Assembly: GCA_033439685.1 (NCBI GenBank)
Contig: JAUEDM010000003.1
Location: 2,448,001 to 2,512,000 of the forward strand
Source: Apodospora peruviana
Taxonomy: Eukaryota > Ascomycota > Sordariomycetes > Sordariales > Lasiosphaeriaceae
Length of the DNA: 64,000 bases
Reading direction: 5' to 3'
Part shown: piece after piece, positions 22,247 to 33,279 of the stretch
How the letters are laid out: each line of letters opens with the position of its first letter
How positions within the stretch are numbered: the first letter of the stretch is position 1
Notes under the pieces: model-generated
The model's database searches: none
The model's input: only the letters and a program-made list of their open reading frames with translations
What the model was told of the DNA's origin: nothing
Made by a program: the position numbers and the translations under genes

Positions 22247-23981
22247 TTACTGCGAATTACCTCCCTCGTCATCATCCGGCTGGTCGAAAAGAAAGTTTGC
22301 AGCTAGTTCCTCGTTCTTATCACAGGCAAAGTACGCCTGGACAGCCTGGTCTTGCGTAAATCCCAGGCGTACCAGCCGCTCGATAGCATCACGCTCCTCT
22401 TCCGTAACGGGAATTTGATGTACACCAGGGGGAAGGGGCGCATCCTCGTCTCCGGCCGTCTCACTGAGCAGGCTCAGGAACTGATCAGGGTGTTGAGCAA
22501 TCAGCTGGGCAAGCTGGGGATTGCCGGCACCAAGCTGCTGTAGGATAGGCTCCAACATCTGGGGTTGTTGCTGGACAACTTGGCGGAACTGTTGAAACTG
22601 AGCATTGTGACGCAGGAAGTCGAGGTTGCCCAGGTTCTGCCCTTGAGCACCAGCAGCGGCCGCTGCCGCAGCAGCTGCCGCACCACTAGCGCCACGCGCT
22701 CCAGAGCCACCGCGTCCTTGTTGAGCGGCAAGATCGAAGAGATTCACATTTCCGTCTTCATCCGCCGGTGCAGCAGCCGCGGGGGCACCAGTGGCGGGTG
22801 CGGCTGAGGCTTGGCGTGGTGCGGCGGCGGCAGGTTGATGCTGAAGATTTTCGGGGATTCCCTGACAAGATCAGTTAGTCTTTCGAGTTTCTTCTACATA
22901 TCTGCGTCGATCCATGAGGGACACGTCAAACCGCATACATTCAGCAGGTACTCCACGGCACGCTCGGGGTTGTAGAAAGCAGCACGCATGGCGGCGTCGA
23001 TCTGCGACCGCTCGAACCCCATCGCTTCCATGTTCGCAATCGCCTCGGCGCGTTGCTCTCCAAGTGCCAAGGCGTTGGCATCGAGGCCAGCGCCTGCCTC
23101 GGCAGGCGCAGTCCGAGAGGGAGTCGGCGTATTGGGGGCCGGTGCGGCAGCGGCGGCTTGTGCAGGAGCCGCCGGCGCAGCTGGAGTCGAGGCGGAGGCC
23201 GGGGCCGGAGTGGCTGGCGGCGCGGACGAAGATGCCTCGGCGGCGGGTGTTGCAGGTGCTGCAGGTGCTGCAGGTGCCGGCTTCGCCTGTGGACACAGAA
23301 ACCCAATTAGTCGGACTGGCGCAGTCTGCGTCTCTGCTAGAGTTCACGGTACCTTGTTCACAACACAGACCACGAAGCCCTTCTCCTCGATCTTGTACGA
23401 CTCAACGGTCTCCTCATCTTTCAGAATCTTGCCTATGGGTGGCTGTCAGATATGTCTCGAAGGGAAGCAAGCAGCGGTGGGCGCGCTGGCTGGGTAGCTT
23501 GGCGGCGCTTACCAGAGTAGATGAGCTTCTGGAGCTTGGGTTCCCAACCCCGTTCCGCGTGGATCTTTTCCTTAACAGTCGAGATCTGTAGCTTTGTTAG
23601 ACCCGGGGCCCGATACAGGAAGCGAAAGCAGAGTGTAGGATGAGATCGCGATGCCTGAAATTAGGCAGGGACACAGACAACGTGATGGCCGCCGCGAGGG
23701 GCAGGAAGCAGGGACGGGGAGGGAGGGGCGATGAGGGGTGACCTACGAGATCGGTCGGCTCGCAGTCGAGCACAAATTTTTGCTGCTTCAGATCCTATGT
23801 GAGAGAATCAAGATGTCAGCATATATTGCTGCGACGTGCCGGGCGAGGCCTTGGGCGAGGTCGGATCATGAGGTGGGTGGGCAGGCGGCTAAGCAGTTCA
23901 GCTGCGAAAGCTCCCCTCCCAACGGCCGCTGTTGCCCAGAGCTGAAGACGCCGACCAACGTACTTTGAATGTGACCTTCAT
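22247..23981 (-). CDS. rad23: UV excision repair / proteasome shuttle protein RAD23
   Basis: Binds Rad4/XPC in nucleotide excision repair and ferries ubiquitinated proteins to the 26S proteasome. Six exons in transcript order: 23981-23964, 23794-23747, 23585-23513, 23432-23353, 23286-22939, 22861-22247; 1182 nt, 393 residues (yeast 398). The first exon encodes only MKVTFK. The ubiquitin-like domain spans 1-75 (KFVLDCEPTDLISTVKEKIH, KLIYSGKILKDEETV). An Ala/Pro linker leads to UBA1 at about 150-190 (AIANMEAMGFERSQIDAAMR), an XPC-binding domain at about 260-315 (LDFLRHNAQFQQFRQVVQ, QLAQLIAQHPDQFLSLL) and UBA2 at about 342-385 (AIERLVRLGFTQDQAVQAY). The end FLFDQPDDDEG is typical. All junctions keep frame, and domain order and spacing are complete. 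Confidence 0.97.
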
Positions 23982-25193
23982 CTTCGTGATGCGGTGCAGC
24001 TAACGGCTGCTTCGTTAAGGAAGAGTATGCGCGTTTGTAGATGCAGCGGAAGTTGATGATGTTGTTGGTCTGGATTGGGGGAGTGGGAGTGGCTACCAGT
24101 AGGGCAGTGGTGTTGTGGCGAGGAAAAGGAGTCCAAGCCCAGGTTTCTGCGGACAGCGGACTGTTGCGGTCAGTGAAGCATCAGACCTGAGAAGGCGGCC
24201 CCCCCACCTGTTACCGTTAGTGATTTGTTCAAGGCGGAGACGCGGCGCCTGGTCGCCTGGGCTAGGTGGTCCTGAGGCTGCCGTCGCCTGGAGACTGTGG
24301 TACGGATTAACCCGTGCGTGTGGGCCGAACCTGGCAGCTCCACTTTTCTCTCAGACAGCCTCATCTCCAATCTCCCTCAGGTTTCCTACCTGGAGAAGTT
24401 CCAGCCTAGAAGCTGCAGTAATTATAAACCAAGGGTCAACAAACTCTCGAGAAGTGGCAGCGTATCGCCAGTGTTACGTCTTTTGATGATTTCCTTTGAG
24501 CTCCCCGTTTGAACCTTACTGCACTTGCCACAGCAACCACACGTGTAGAGTGCCCAAGGTACCAGACCAAGCCAGGTACCTGTACCTCAGCATTATCTCG
24601 GAATCAGCGTTTGGGTCACGCGGTTTTGGCTTTTCTAGCTCTCTCTCCCCCCGCTCCCCCCTCCATTGGCTCATGAATCTTGAGTGGTCTGCAACCGTTC
24701 TTGGCCAATTCAGACCAACTACCTAGTCGCGCAAGATATGCCATCACAGAATCGGCGGCGACTGCCATTTTGTAATCATTTCTTTCATATTTGATATCTG
24801 ATATTTTTCTCTTTCTTCCTACTTAGATCTCAACGCCCACGCAGCCAACAAACTTGGCAGTGATGTGCTCACCATCTCGAGATGGAACCATTTCCTCCCA
24901 AAGTTTTTTCTCTACAAAAACAAAAATCATCATTCCCTTTTCAGGAAGAACGCCACACCCAAGGTATCATAATTGGTATCTCTCCAGATAAAAGAAAGAA
25001 ATCCTCCCGGTCCACCCCTCCTCCCGTATCCCACAGAAAACTAAGAATTAACGTTATGGTCATAATATGCTAAGTGGGTAGTTTAGCCACTTCATATGGC
25101 GTTGCTGTCGTATCGTCTCTTCGTCCCAAACAAAAGAAAATGCCACAACATGATGGCGAAATATCACTGTCGTATTTCGGCCACCAGTCACGG
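23982..25193. other. Intergenic: RAD23 promoter and 3' flank of the four-TM gene
   Basis: 1.2 kb between two minus-strand genes. Nothing else is supported; open frames are short and compositionally random. Confidence 0.45.
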
Positions 25194-26633
25194 CTATGCC
25201 GGCGACACCTCTCCTCCTCCTTCTGGTATCCTGATCTTCCGGCTGTTATAACCCGTGAGGCTCGTTCGAGAGCCTGCGCTCAGGATCCAGTCGGGGATCG
25301 GTGGCGTCATCTTCCTCTCCTCGCCCTCCGTGACCACCTCGTCTTCCTCGCGGAGCTCCGGCGAGGTGCTGTCCACCCTTCGGTGAAACGAGTCAAAGGA
25401 ACCCTTAGTGCTTAGAGGGCTCGGAACCGCTGGAAGACTGCCGCTCCTCATACGAGCCAAGCTTCGAACGCTGTGTCTGTCTGAAATAACCCGACCAGCA
25501 TTTGGTGCTGCTGTGACGACAGTACCGGGTGTAATGATTGACGGTGGCGTAGGCGAGTCTGATCGAAATAGGGGGTGAATGTGAGATTCGCTCTGCGAAG
25601 CTTGCTGCGTGAACGCCGTACGCTGCGCTTGTATCGTATTTACTGACGCAGGGCTGTAGCTCCGACTCCTCCGTCGCGTCCGCGGCGCTTCAAGATCGAG
25701 GGGCGTGCCGGGACTAGGGCTCCTGCTAGTCGTGGGACTGGCAGGGATGGTTTCCAGAAAACGGCCAATAAGTGGTGGTGACGATGTTTCCAGGACGGTC
25801 TGCCTGTTCTGTGGGTCGACGGCAGACGTGTCCCAAGAGTCGAATCCGTCCACGGTCAGAGTCGGTGGCTCCCGAAGGGTGTTTGAGTCGAGGGAAGCAG
25901 GTCGCCGATGAGATCGCTGACTTCCAGACAGCAATCTTGTTTTTGACGATATCGGACGAACAACATGGGAAAGTGATGACCGGATTGAACTCATTGTTTC
26001 CGTCGCTGAACGCCCGGCACTAGACCCAGGCGGGCTCCGCGATTCGATGGACTCGCTACCCCGAATCTTCATAGCGCGCGAGCTTGTCTGATGGTAGGGA
26101 ATGGACTTGACACGGTGCTGTTGAGCGGATCGACTTCGGTCATCCTCCCTGTCAAGACCAACTCCTTTTCCGTGGTCGTGCAATCGGCCCAAGATAAAGT
26201 GAAAGACTAGGAAAATAAGCTGTGTCGCGAAGGCAAACCCCAAGGCGACCGAAGACCCAACCAGAAACCCCATCGTGCTGGAACCTAATATCGTGTTTGG
26301 CAGGCCCGCGGAAGCATTGTTGAGGCAGATGATGCTAGATACCGACACGGCGGCCGCCACGGTGCAGAGAAGCAATCCTGCTCCGAACCAGAGGCCTGTG
26401 AAACGCCTCAGGCTGGCTAATTTAGCCCACGACCCTAGATATGAACAACACAGAGGACATATGGCGATAAGCACCACTGCCTCGAGGGTCGCGGCGATGA
26501 TGGCTGTGATCCTGACAGCAGATGAGGGATTTGATATTGACTGGGCGAGGATAATGTGGACCACCAGGACAGCGGTGGTAGCAAGGGTCGCGATCGTGCC
26601 CAGCACAGCTGGGAGCACACGTGGGATCGCCAT
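25194..26633 (-). CDS. Four-TM membrane protein with long Ser/Thr-rich tail, function unknown
   Basis: A single uninterrupted exon of 480 codons (479 residues). I do not recognise a named family. The first 150 residues hold four hydrophobic segments: about 5-30 (VLPAVLGTIATLATTAVLVV), 40-66 (VRITAIIAATLEAVVLIAIC), 80-105 (GLWFGAGLLLCTVAAAVSVS) and 116-145 (GFLVGSSVALGFAFATQLIF). Short loops and a first segment starting almost at the N terminus suggest a tetraspan topology. From residue 155 the chain is hydrophilic and rich in Ser, Arg and Pro, with repeated SP/TP and RxxS sites (RRRSRSYSPASV, SRSPSPGTPLD), probably a phosphorylated cytosolic tail. The C terminus TGYNSRKIRIPEGG looks ordered. 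Similar fungal proteins of this plan exist in my memory only as hypothetical proteins. Upstream lie 3.8 kb without protein genes. Confidence 0.75.
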   Translation of the reverse strand: MAIPRVLPAVLGTIATLATTAVLVVHIILAQSISNPSSAVRITAIIAATLEAVVLIAICPLCCSYLGSWAKLASLRRFTGLWFGAGLLLCTVAAAVSVSSIICLNNASAGLPNTILGSSTMGFLVGSSVALGFAFATQLIFLVFHFILGRLHDHGKGVGLDREDDRSRSAQQHRVKSIPYHQTSSRAMKIRGSESIESRSPPGSSAGRSATETMSSIRSSLSHVVRPISSKTRLLSGSQRSHRRPASLDSNTLREPPTLTVDGFDSWDTSAVDPQNRQTVLETSSPPLIGRFLETIPASPTTSRSPSPGTPLDLEAPRTRRRSRSYSPASVNTIQAQRTAFTQQASQSESHIHPLFRSDSPTPPSIITPGTVVTAAPNAGRVISDRHSVRSLARMRSGSLPAVPSPLSTKGSFDSFHRRVDSTSPELREEDEVVTEGEERKMTPPIPDWILSAGSRTSLTGYNSRKIRIPEGGGEVSPA

Positions 26634-29600
26634 GCCTTCAGAGGCTGCCAGAACAAGGGTTGTTGGAGATCAGAGTTGAGACAGGTCCAGGTCCAGATGA
26701 AACTGGTGAAAGGGGGTGCTTCTTATCGACCCACCGCAGGACAAACAGACGAGGAAAAGCGGGCAAACACGTCTTGGAACGGAGTTGCCCCTCCTCTCTG
26801 CTGCGTTTCCTAACTTGCCGTTCGCAAAAAGCGAAAAAGTTGGTTCGTTCTCCCGGATTCCCAGAGATCAGGATGCAAGAGTCCAGCTTGCTCTCTGCAG
26901 CGTTCTTTGAAGCCCAAGACACTCAGCACCAAAGGTTCACTGGCAAAAGTGAGTAGATGCCAACAGAGACGTGAAACAGTCGGCGAAAGAAAAGGCGAGA
27001 GATCTGGGCCTAACGACAGCAGCATGAAGCAGCCAGGCTGTTGTCGCCGCGCTGTGGGGAGGTGAGGACGAATCCGGGTGCGGACAACAGTCGTAGCCGA
27101 GTGCGGTGATATAAGTGAGACACGGTTCACTGGCCGGGGTCATGTGAGTGTGAGCCGTTTGTGGTCGCCAGATGTGGCTGCAGATGCTTTCCCAGTGCAA
27201 GTGCTATTTCAAAGAGCATAAAACGATTGGAAGGTTGCCGTATTAATGCCTTATGCCCTAGCCAGTGTCCGAGGGAGCGAGGGTGAGAGAGTTGTAAAGA
27301 GAGGGTTCGAAAAAACGAAGGTCAAGGCCAAGAACGGGTCTCGATATCAGGCCGATACTCGCGGGCGTCCGTTTACCTGGGAGTGGTTAAATTGGGGCGG
27401 GTGGCTTGTCCTGGTCGTCGACAGACAGTGGAAGCATGAAAGAAGGACGGCAAGTCAGAATCAGGCAGAGAGCGAGAGATCAGATCAATGGCGAAAAAGA
27501 GAGAGAGGCCAAAGTTGCTGGGGATTCGCTGGGGCCGGCGGAGGTGGGCTTCATCGGCTAAATGTAGCAGTCGCACACACAAAAGAGACGCGTCGCGTAG
27601 TCCGGTCCATGGGGCATTTGTTGTTGGACGAGAGCTGCAGGTTGGATGCCGTGCCTTACGTGTGGTGGCACTGAGGAGGACTGGGGTTCGATGCCCGGTG
27701 GGCGGCAGGTGTGAGGTGTGGATGGTGTGCAGGTGGGCTTGGCTTAGAAGTTATTAGAGGGGACGCTTACAGGGGTCTGGTCTTGCGTGCTGTTGAGTCC
27801 CTGTAAGCCGCTCGAGCCTCCGACTGACGGGACCGCGTCTCCACCGTTTCCAGGCTTCTTCCAGGCACGCCAGGCTGGATGTCGGTCGACGCAGCCAGCC
27901 ATCAACGCTCTCTACGGCTCCACATGGCCTCGGAGGCTCGGATGGAATCGACGCTACCGGGACCCGGACGTTGCCCTGCCCCATGCCCCACCGCCAAGCC
28001 AGAAACGGCCCAAACGCGATCTGAGGCGCCCAGAGACCGGTGGCTCTCGCAGCCCTGTGGAAGGTGGGAATGCTTCGCGATTTTTGCGTTTTGGTCGCGG
28101 ACGCGTGCGGCCTGATCGCAGTCCAGGGTGAAATCCCGGGCCGCTTCTTCACCGTCGTTTTGTTTCCTGGTTCCAATGTTTGAACTGAAGTTGAACAAAG
28201 AGGTTAAGTCTGAAGAGGGCTTAATTTCAGTCCAATCAGGTCCACCAATTCGCCAGTTGAGACATTCGCACAAAGCCTGGAAGTTTGGGACAACGGGCAA
28301 GGGAGATGCCGTATACATCGGTCCCTGTGACGTTATTGGTGGAGCTGAATTTATGAGCCTCGATATGCCCACGGAAATAAAATCATTCATACTTCAAAAG
28401 CCCAACTGTGCCTGATCCTTTGGATGCAGCTGAGCTCGTCGAGGAGCAATACACAACGGACTTACAGCAGCTGGTGATGTTCCCCCCGCCGCGAGCAATG
28501 TGACGGGACGCCACTTCTGCTGGATACACGGAAATACACGACCCAGGTAATCCGTACAAGATGTACCTATGTGGCAGACACCGCTTAGCTTGCACAAGTA
28601 AGGACCATGATCATTTTTGTGCGGAGCGTTGGTTGCAATGATATGTGATGGGTTGATTGGTTTGCCCTGCACAAGTGTGAGCACGTTCCATTGTCATCGA
28701 TTGCACGGCATATCTCTCGACTAGGTAGTCTCTCGACAATTAATGGTTTTTTTTCTTCTAGAAACATCGGTACCCTAGGGGCCTATCTGGGCGTCGTGTT
28801 GTGCTAGGTTTTGGCTGAGACTCGCCGGGAGATTGCCGCGCCTTTGACATCAGATGACATGAGAAGCCCAGGTCAGATGGAAATCAAACAAAATAAAATA
28901 GAGAAAAAGTCCGAGGATGCAGTTCCACAAAACAAAGCCGCCATTGGCAAGCTCGAACGTCGCGGTCTCGGGAGTCGGGAGCCCCTCAAATCGACGCTAC
29001 TGTACGAGTGAAACCTGGCGTGGGCGGACGAACCTAGCGTTCTATGCTCAGGCTTCCGCCGCCAAAGACGCAGGAACCGCTTCACCAAGCCACGGTTGCG
29101 GCGTTAATGTCGGTGGAGTAACATAGCTCCATAGCAATTTCGATTGTAAAGGTATGGCAAGCATTCCTTTCTGAGATGATTCTACGGGTAGAAAGAAGTG
29201 CGCCTTCGTCCCTGCCCTGTCATGAGAGACAGGGTGAAAGTGAAGTACCGGACACAAACATCCGCCGCAAGTCAACAGTCAAGTCGTTTGTCGCGTCGAC
29301 GACCAGATACTCCGTATTTTTGTCTGGATTATGTGCATAACGCCTGTCTTTCGTAGGAATTCCATTAACCTGGTCTTGGCGACGAATAATCGGGGTCAAG
29401 CCGCGCCAAGATGTCTTCTTCCATCGTATGCCCGACCGTGCTCTTCAGCCCGTCCACTCCCCAACTCAGCAAAAGCTAACCCGTACAAACCTAAACAACC
29501 CATCTGCGAAGGAACGGCAATGTCGTGTCAGCCCGGACTAGACCAAGACCGCTCTCGAACCAAAGGTCCGAGCTGCGAGAAAATCATCAGAGAAGGCCCA

Positions 29601-30424
29601 AGTTCCCGTTGCTTCGCGGCTTCTTGGGTCGCCTTTCCGGGCTTACGCTTCTCCGTTTCATTTTGAACTGCATGTCCTCGACAGGCATGGTCCTTGTTCG
29701 CGGCTGACAGCTCGACAGTGTTCTCCTCACAGCCTTGCACGACATCACTCCGGCATATTGCCCAGACTGCCCAGTCCACTTCTTCGTATCACCAAAACCC
29801 CAAACAGGTTCTTCTCTATTTTGCCCGGTTGTTCACCATGATCTCCAGGCTCTGGTGGGCTGATCTGCTGCCGCCAAGTCCACTGCTACCAAATATAATG
29901 AATCCGGGACAACCCAGTTTTTCAACTCCATACTTACGGTAGGTACCTATATGCCCCGTATAGTTCGACTGGAGTTCATCCCGTCGAGTTTCCTTGAACA
30001 TTCAACGTCATCGAGATCTACCGTAGCAGTTTCTCCTCTTCTTAACAAGGTATTCCTTTCACTTTCACTGTGGTATGCCAAAAACAAGTCCACGTAGAAT
30101 AATCACAGGGAGCAAAGCTCGCTTGCTAGGAAACTGACTCAACTTCTCGTAATACAATCCACATATAAAAATATGATGAGACTCAGCCGAAATGGGCAGG
30201 GCATGCGTGAACTGCAACATCCCAACGACGAATTTTGGTTGCCGAGCAGATATGGAGCACCGTAGGTAAGTAGATAGGGGAATGACACGACGGTAGACAA
30301 AATGTTTTCGAATTCTCACCAAGACAAACTGAACACAACTGACTCGAGTGAAAGCTTGATATCCACCTACTATGGTCCACCAACGGATTCGTGCTCTTCC
30401 AAGGGTAAAAAAAGGAAAGCAAGT
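26634..30424. other. Large intergenic region upstream of the four-TM gene
   Basis: 3.8 kb with no protein gene I can support. It carries the promoter of the four-TM gene at the left, one TACTCCGTA 9-mer at 29308-29316, and at its right end an A7 run near 30408 that is the T-run terminator of the minus-strand tRNA. Confidence 0.4.
30408..30414 (-). terminator. Pol III terminator of tRNA-Tyr
   Basis: A run of seven A on the plus strand, hence seven T in the transcript sense, about ten bases beyond the tRNA 3' end. This is the usual RNA polymerase III stop. Confidence 0.75.
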
Positions 30425-30511
30425 CTCCTCGACCGGAATCGAGCCGGTGACCTTTCGATTATGATTTAGACAATTACAGTCGAACGTGATAGCCAACTAC
30501 ACCACAAGGAG
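30425..30511 (-). tRNA. tRNA-Tyr(GTA) with a 14-nt intron
   Basis: On the minus strand the 87 nt fold as a complete cloverleaf: acceptor CTCCTTG pairs with CGAGGAG; A box TGGTGTAGTTGG matches the consensus exactly; anticodon stem TTCGA/TCGAA; T stem ACCGG/CCGGT with B box GGCTCGATTCC. The anticodon loop reads CTGTAA, then a 14-nt insert (TTGTCTAAATCATA), then A; the insert sits after position 37, where nuclear tRNA-Tyr introns lie. Removing it leaves 73 nt. The C1-G72 first pair is the eukaryotic tRNA-Tyr identity pair. The T loop starts with C rather than T at position 54. A run of T residues on the transcribed strand about 10 nt past the 3' end serves as Pol III terminator. Confidence 0.93.
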
Positions 30512-31151
30512 CTGTTGTTGCTTTAATAGGTTTCTGGTGAACTTCTTTCAGCTCTTTTACGAAAGCACAACCCACGACATCATGATTTTTATTGTTGAAC
30601 TTGTTTTTACCTTCTCTCTTATATATCGTTCAGGTGACTAGTCCCGTATTGTATTTTGCCCTCGTCTCAGGAAAGTTGATCGACCACTTTGGCGACATCC
30701 TCAATCCCGTTTCTCGTAACATCCACGCGCCTTGAATATTTGCCGTTTTGATTCCCAGGCTAATTCACTTTTGCGTTGATATAACACCCTCCATTCCTGC
30801 GCTAGCTGCCATGTAAGAAATATTAGGTAGATCAAAAGATCACCATTGGGAGCTTGCTCAGTTGAAAAAAAACTTCGCTTTTAGTGTTACTTTCTGCCTT
30901 GTTGTTCCAAGGTATATACATCCACGCAGTGATAGTGACTGCCAATACCGCCGCCGATTTTTCGCAGTCCATATCAAAGTCACCGACCCGTTCTCATCTA
31001 CAGATCTACCTGGTAGTCCTAGATATAGAGACCTTCCAACGTGCACATGACAAAACAGACACACATTATATGCCACCCCACGGAAGAAAACAAAGTCCCG
31101 GTGCTCTTATGAAAGAGACAAGCCTCCGAGAGAACAAAACAAAACACCGAA
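30512..31151. other. Intergenic between tRNA-Tyr and LEU2
   Basis: 640 bp with the tRNA 5' flank and LEU2 3' flank. No further feature seen. Confidence 0.45.
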
Positions 31152-33279
31152 TCACTGCGCCTTGAGCATCTTCTCCAACTGGGCAACAACGGCATCACCC
31201 ATATCCGTCGTGCTGGCGGAGCCGCCCAAGTCCTTTGTCAGGGTGCCGTTATCGATGGCAGCCTTCACAGCGGCCTCGACAGCAGCGGCCTCCTTGGGCA
31301 AGTTGAGCGAATACCGCAGCATCATAGCCACGGACAAGATGGTACCAATGGGGTTGACGATGCCTTTGCCCGAGATGTCTGGAGCGGAGCCTATACAAGA
31401 CAAAAAAAAGGGGATCAGCCTCATTTTCTGAGCTTGGATGATATACCGGGGGTAGTGACTTACCATGAATCGGCTCATAGATACCGTTGCACCTGCTCTT
31501 TCCGTCAGGAATGCCACCCAGACTGGCACTCGGTAGCAGTCCAATGCTGCCGGGGATGACCGACGCCTCATCGCTGATGATATCGCCAAACAGGTTGCTG
31601 GTGATGACGACACCGTTCAGAGCCCGGGGGTTCTTGACCATCAGCATGGCAGCGCTGTCGATAAGATGGTGACCGACCTTGAGCTGCGGGAACTCGTTGG
31701 CGAAGACCTCGGTGACGACCTTGCGCCACAGGCGACTAGTGGCCAAGACGTTGGCCTTGTCCAAGCTCCAGACCTTGGATGGCGGGTTGTTGGCCAAGGC
31801 AAGGTAACCCGCAAGGCGAGCGATGCGTTCAATCTCGGGCCGGCTGTATGGCTCGGTATCCATGGCGAAGCCGGAACCGTCATCTTCCGTACCTAAACAA
31901 TAACAGGCTCAGCTATTGCATTTTGTTTTTCAGTCTCTCAAGGACAAATGTACGGTCACCAAAATAGATTCCACCCGTCAGCTCACGCACGACGACGAAG
32001 TCGGTGCCACGGCACACCTCGGCCTTGAGCGGGGAGCGGTCGACCAGCGACTCGGAGGCAAAGCTGCAGGGCCGCAGATTGCCATAGGTGCCGAGCTCCT
32101 TGCGCAGCTTCAGGATTCCCTGCTCCGGGCGCACCGGCGACGAGGGACCCCATTCCGGTCCGCCGATGGCACCGAGGAGGATAGCGTCGGCTGACTTGGC
32201 TGCTGCTAGGGCATCCTCCGTGAGGGCATCATTGTGTACATTGATGGATGCCTGTGCCGAGAGGGAAAAGGAAGTACGACTCCGCGTCAGCAAGTGGTCT
32301 TAAGCGAGTCCCCGGACACAGGATAGGTGTAAGAGAACACATGCGTGTGTGTTCCTAACACCTAACCCGCTGTTTCTTTTTGGGGGCGAGAGCAGTGCCA
32401 CAGCAGGCACAAAGGGGAGTGACAAGGATGTAAGAGAGAACCTACTCCGCCCAAGAGATGCTCCTGGAGATTGAACTTGCCGGCGAAAGGGCTGTGAGAC
32501 TCAATAGACTTGAGGACCTACAAGAAGCTGAGTGGTGAGCTTTATTTGTCGTCATGCTGTGCTAAGGTGAACCAGGTCCTGGCAACAGATTGGTGATAAT
32601 GCCGAGGTGTACTTTGATAGGCATGCCTCCCCATGCGGCTGGGGAGGACAGACTGAATGGTAACCCGCATGGTATCACAGCGCAGAGTCGAGCGCTGCTA
32701 TTTCCTCACGGTTGTGGCCCGTGAGGTAGCAGCACAAGCGAAGAGGAGGAGGGTATCACAAGAAGCAAATACCAGTAGCCTATGCCGGTCTCTGCGTGGT
32801 GGTGGATGAGGTGATCGGGTAGGGGTAGGAATGACATGTTGTCCAACAACACCACCGGAGAACAGCTGCCAGATCAAAACGCACCTTGATTGCCTCGGCC
32901 ACAACCTATAATTCTCAGTATAGATAGGTTAGCTTTCTTGTTCTTCTTTTTTTCCAAATCATCTCTCTCCTTTACTCTCTGCTTTCTTCCGGCTCATGTT
33001 GCATGCTCAGCCCGAATCGTTCAACATTCCATACAACCAATTCGGTTATCATCCATTTCAGATCTTCTTCGCCACAGCAACAATTTGATGAACAAGACTT
33101 TGAAAACTGTGACAACTCAAGTTTGGTTGGATGGAAATATCCCGGGAGCTGAGCCGAGCAGAGCAAAGCAAGCAGAAGGCGCCGATTCCGGACCCGATTG
33201 GAAGACGGATTGGGTTAACAAAACATACCTCAGGACCGCAGTGGTCACCTCCAAAAACAACAATATTATGTGTCGCCAT
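31152..33279 (-). CDS. leu2: 3-isopropylmalate dehydrogenase
   Basis: NAD-dependent oxidative decarboxylation of 3-isopropylmalate in leucine synthesis. Six exons in transcript order: 33279-33229, 32905-32885, 32517-32446, 32251-31954, 31892-31464, 31390-31152; 1110 nt, 369 residues (yeast 364). The start MATHNIVVFGGDHCGPE joins a 21 nt microexon encoding VVAEAIK, then VLKSIESHSPFAGKFN and LLGG/ASINV. Conserved blocks follow: LLGAIGGPEWG, GILKLRKELGTYGNLRP, FVVVRELTGGIYFGDRT, VTEVFANEFP, the metal/substrate site TSNLFGDIISDEAS, GSIGLLPSASLG and the NAD-binding EPIHGSAPDISGKGIVNP. The two introns flanking the microexon are unusually long (323 and 367 nt); the last two are 61 and 73 nt. All junctions keep frame. 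Upstream lies 1.4 kb of intergenic DNA with a C26 tract. Confidence 0.97.

Noticed and set aside
27640..27720. tRNA-like B box GGTTCGATGCC
   Set aside because: No A box at the right distance and no cloverleaf stems.
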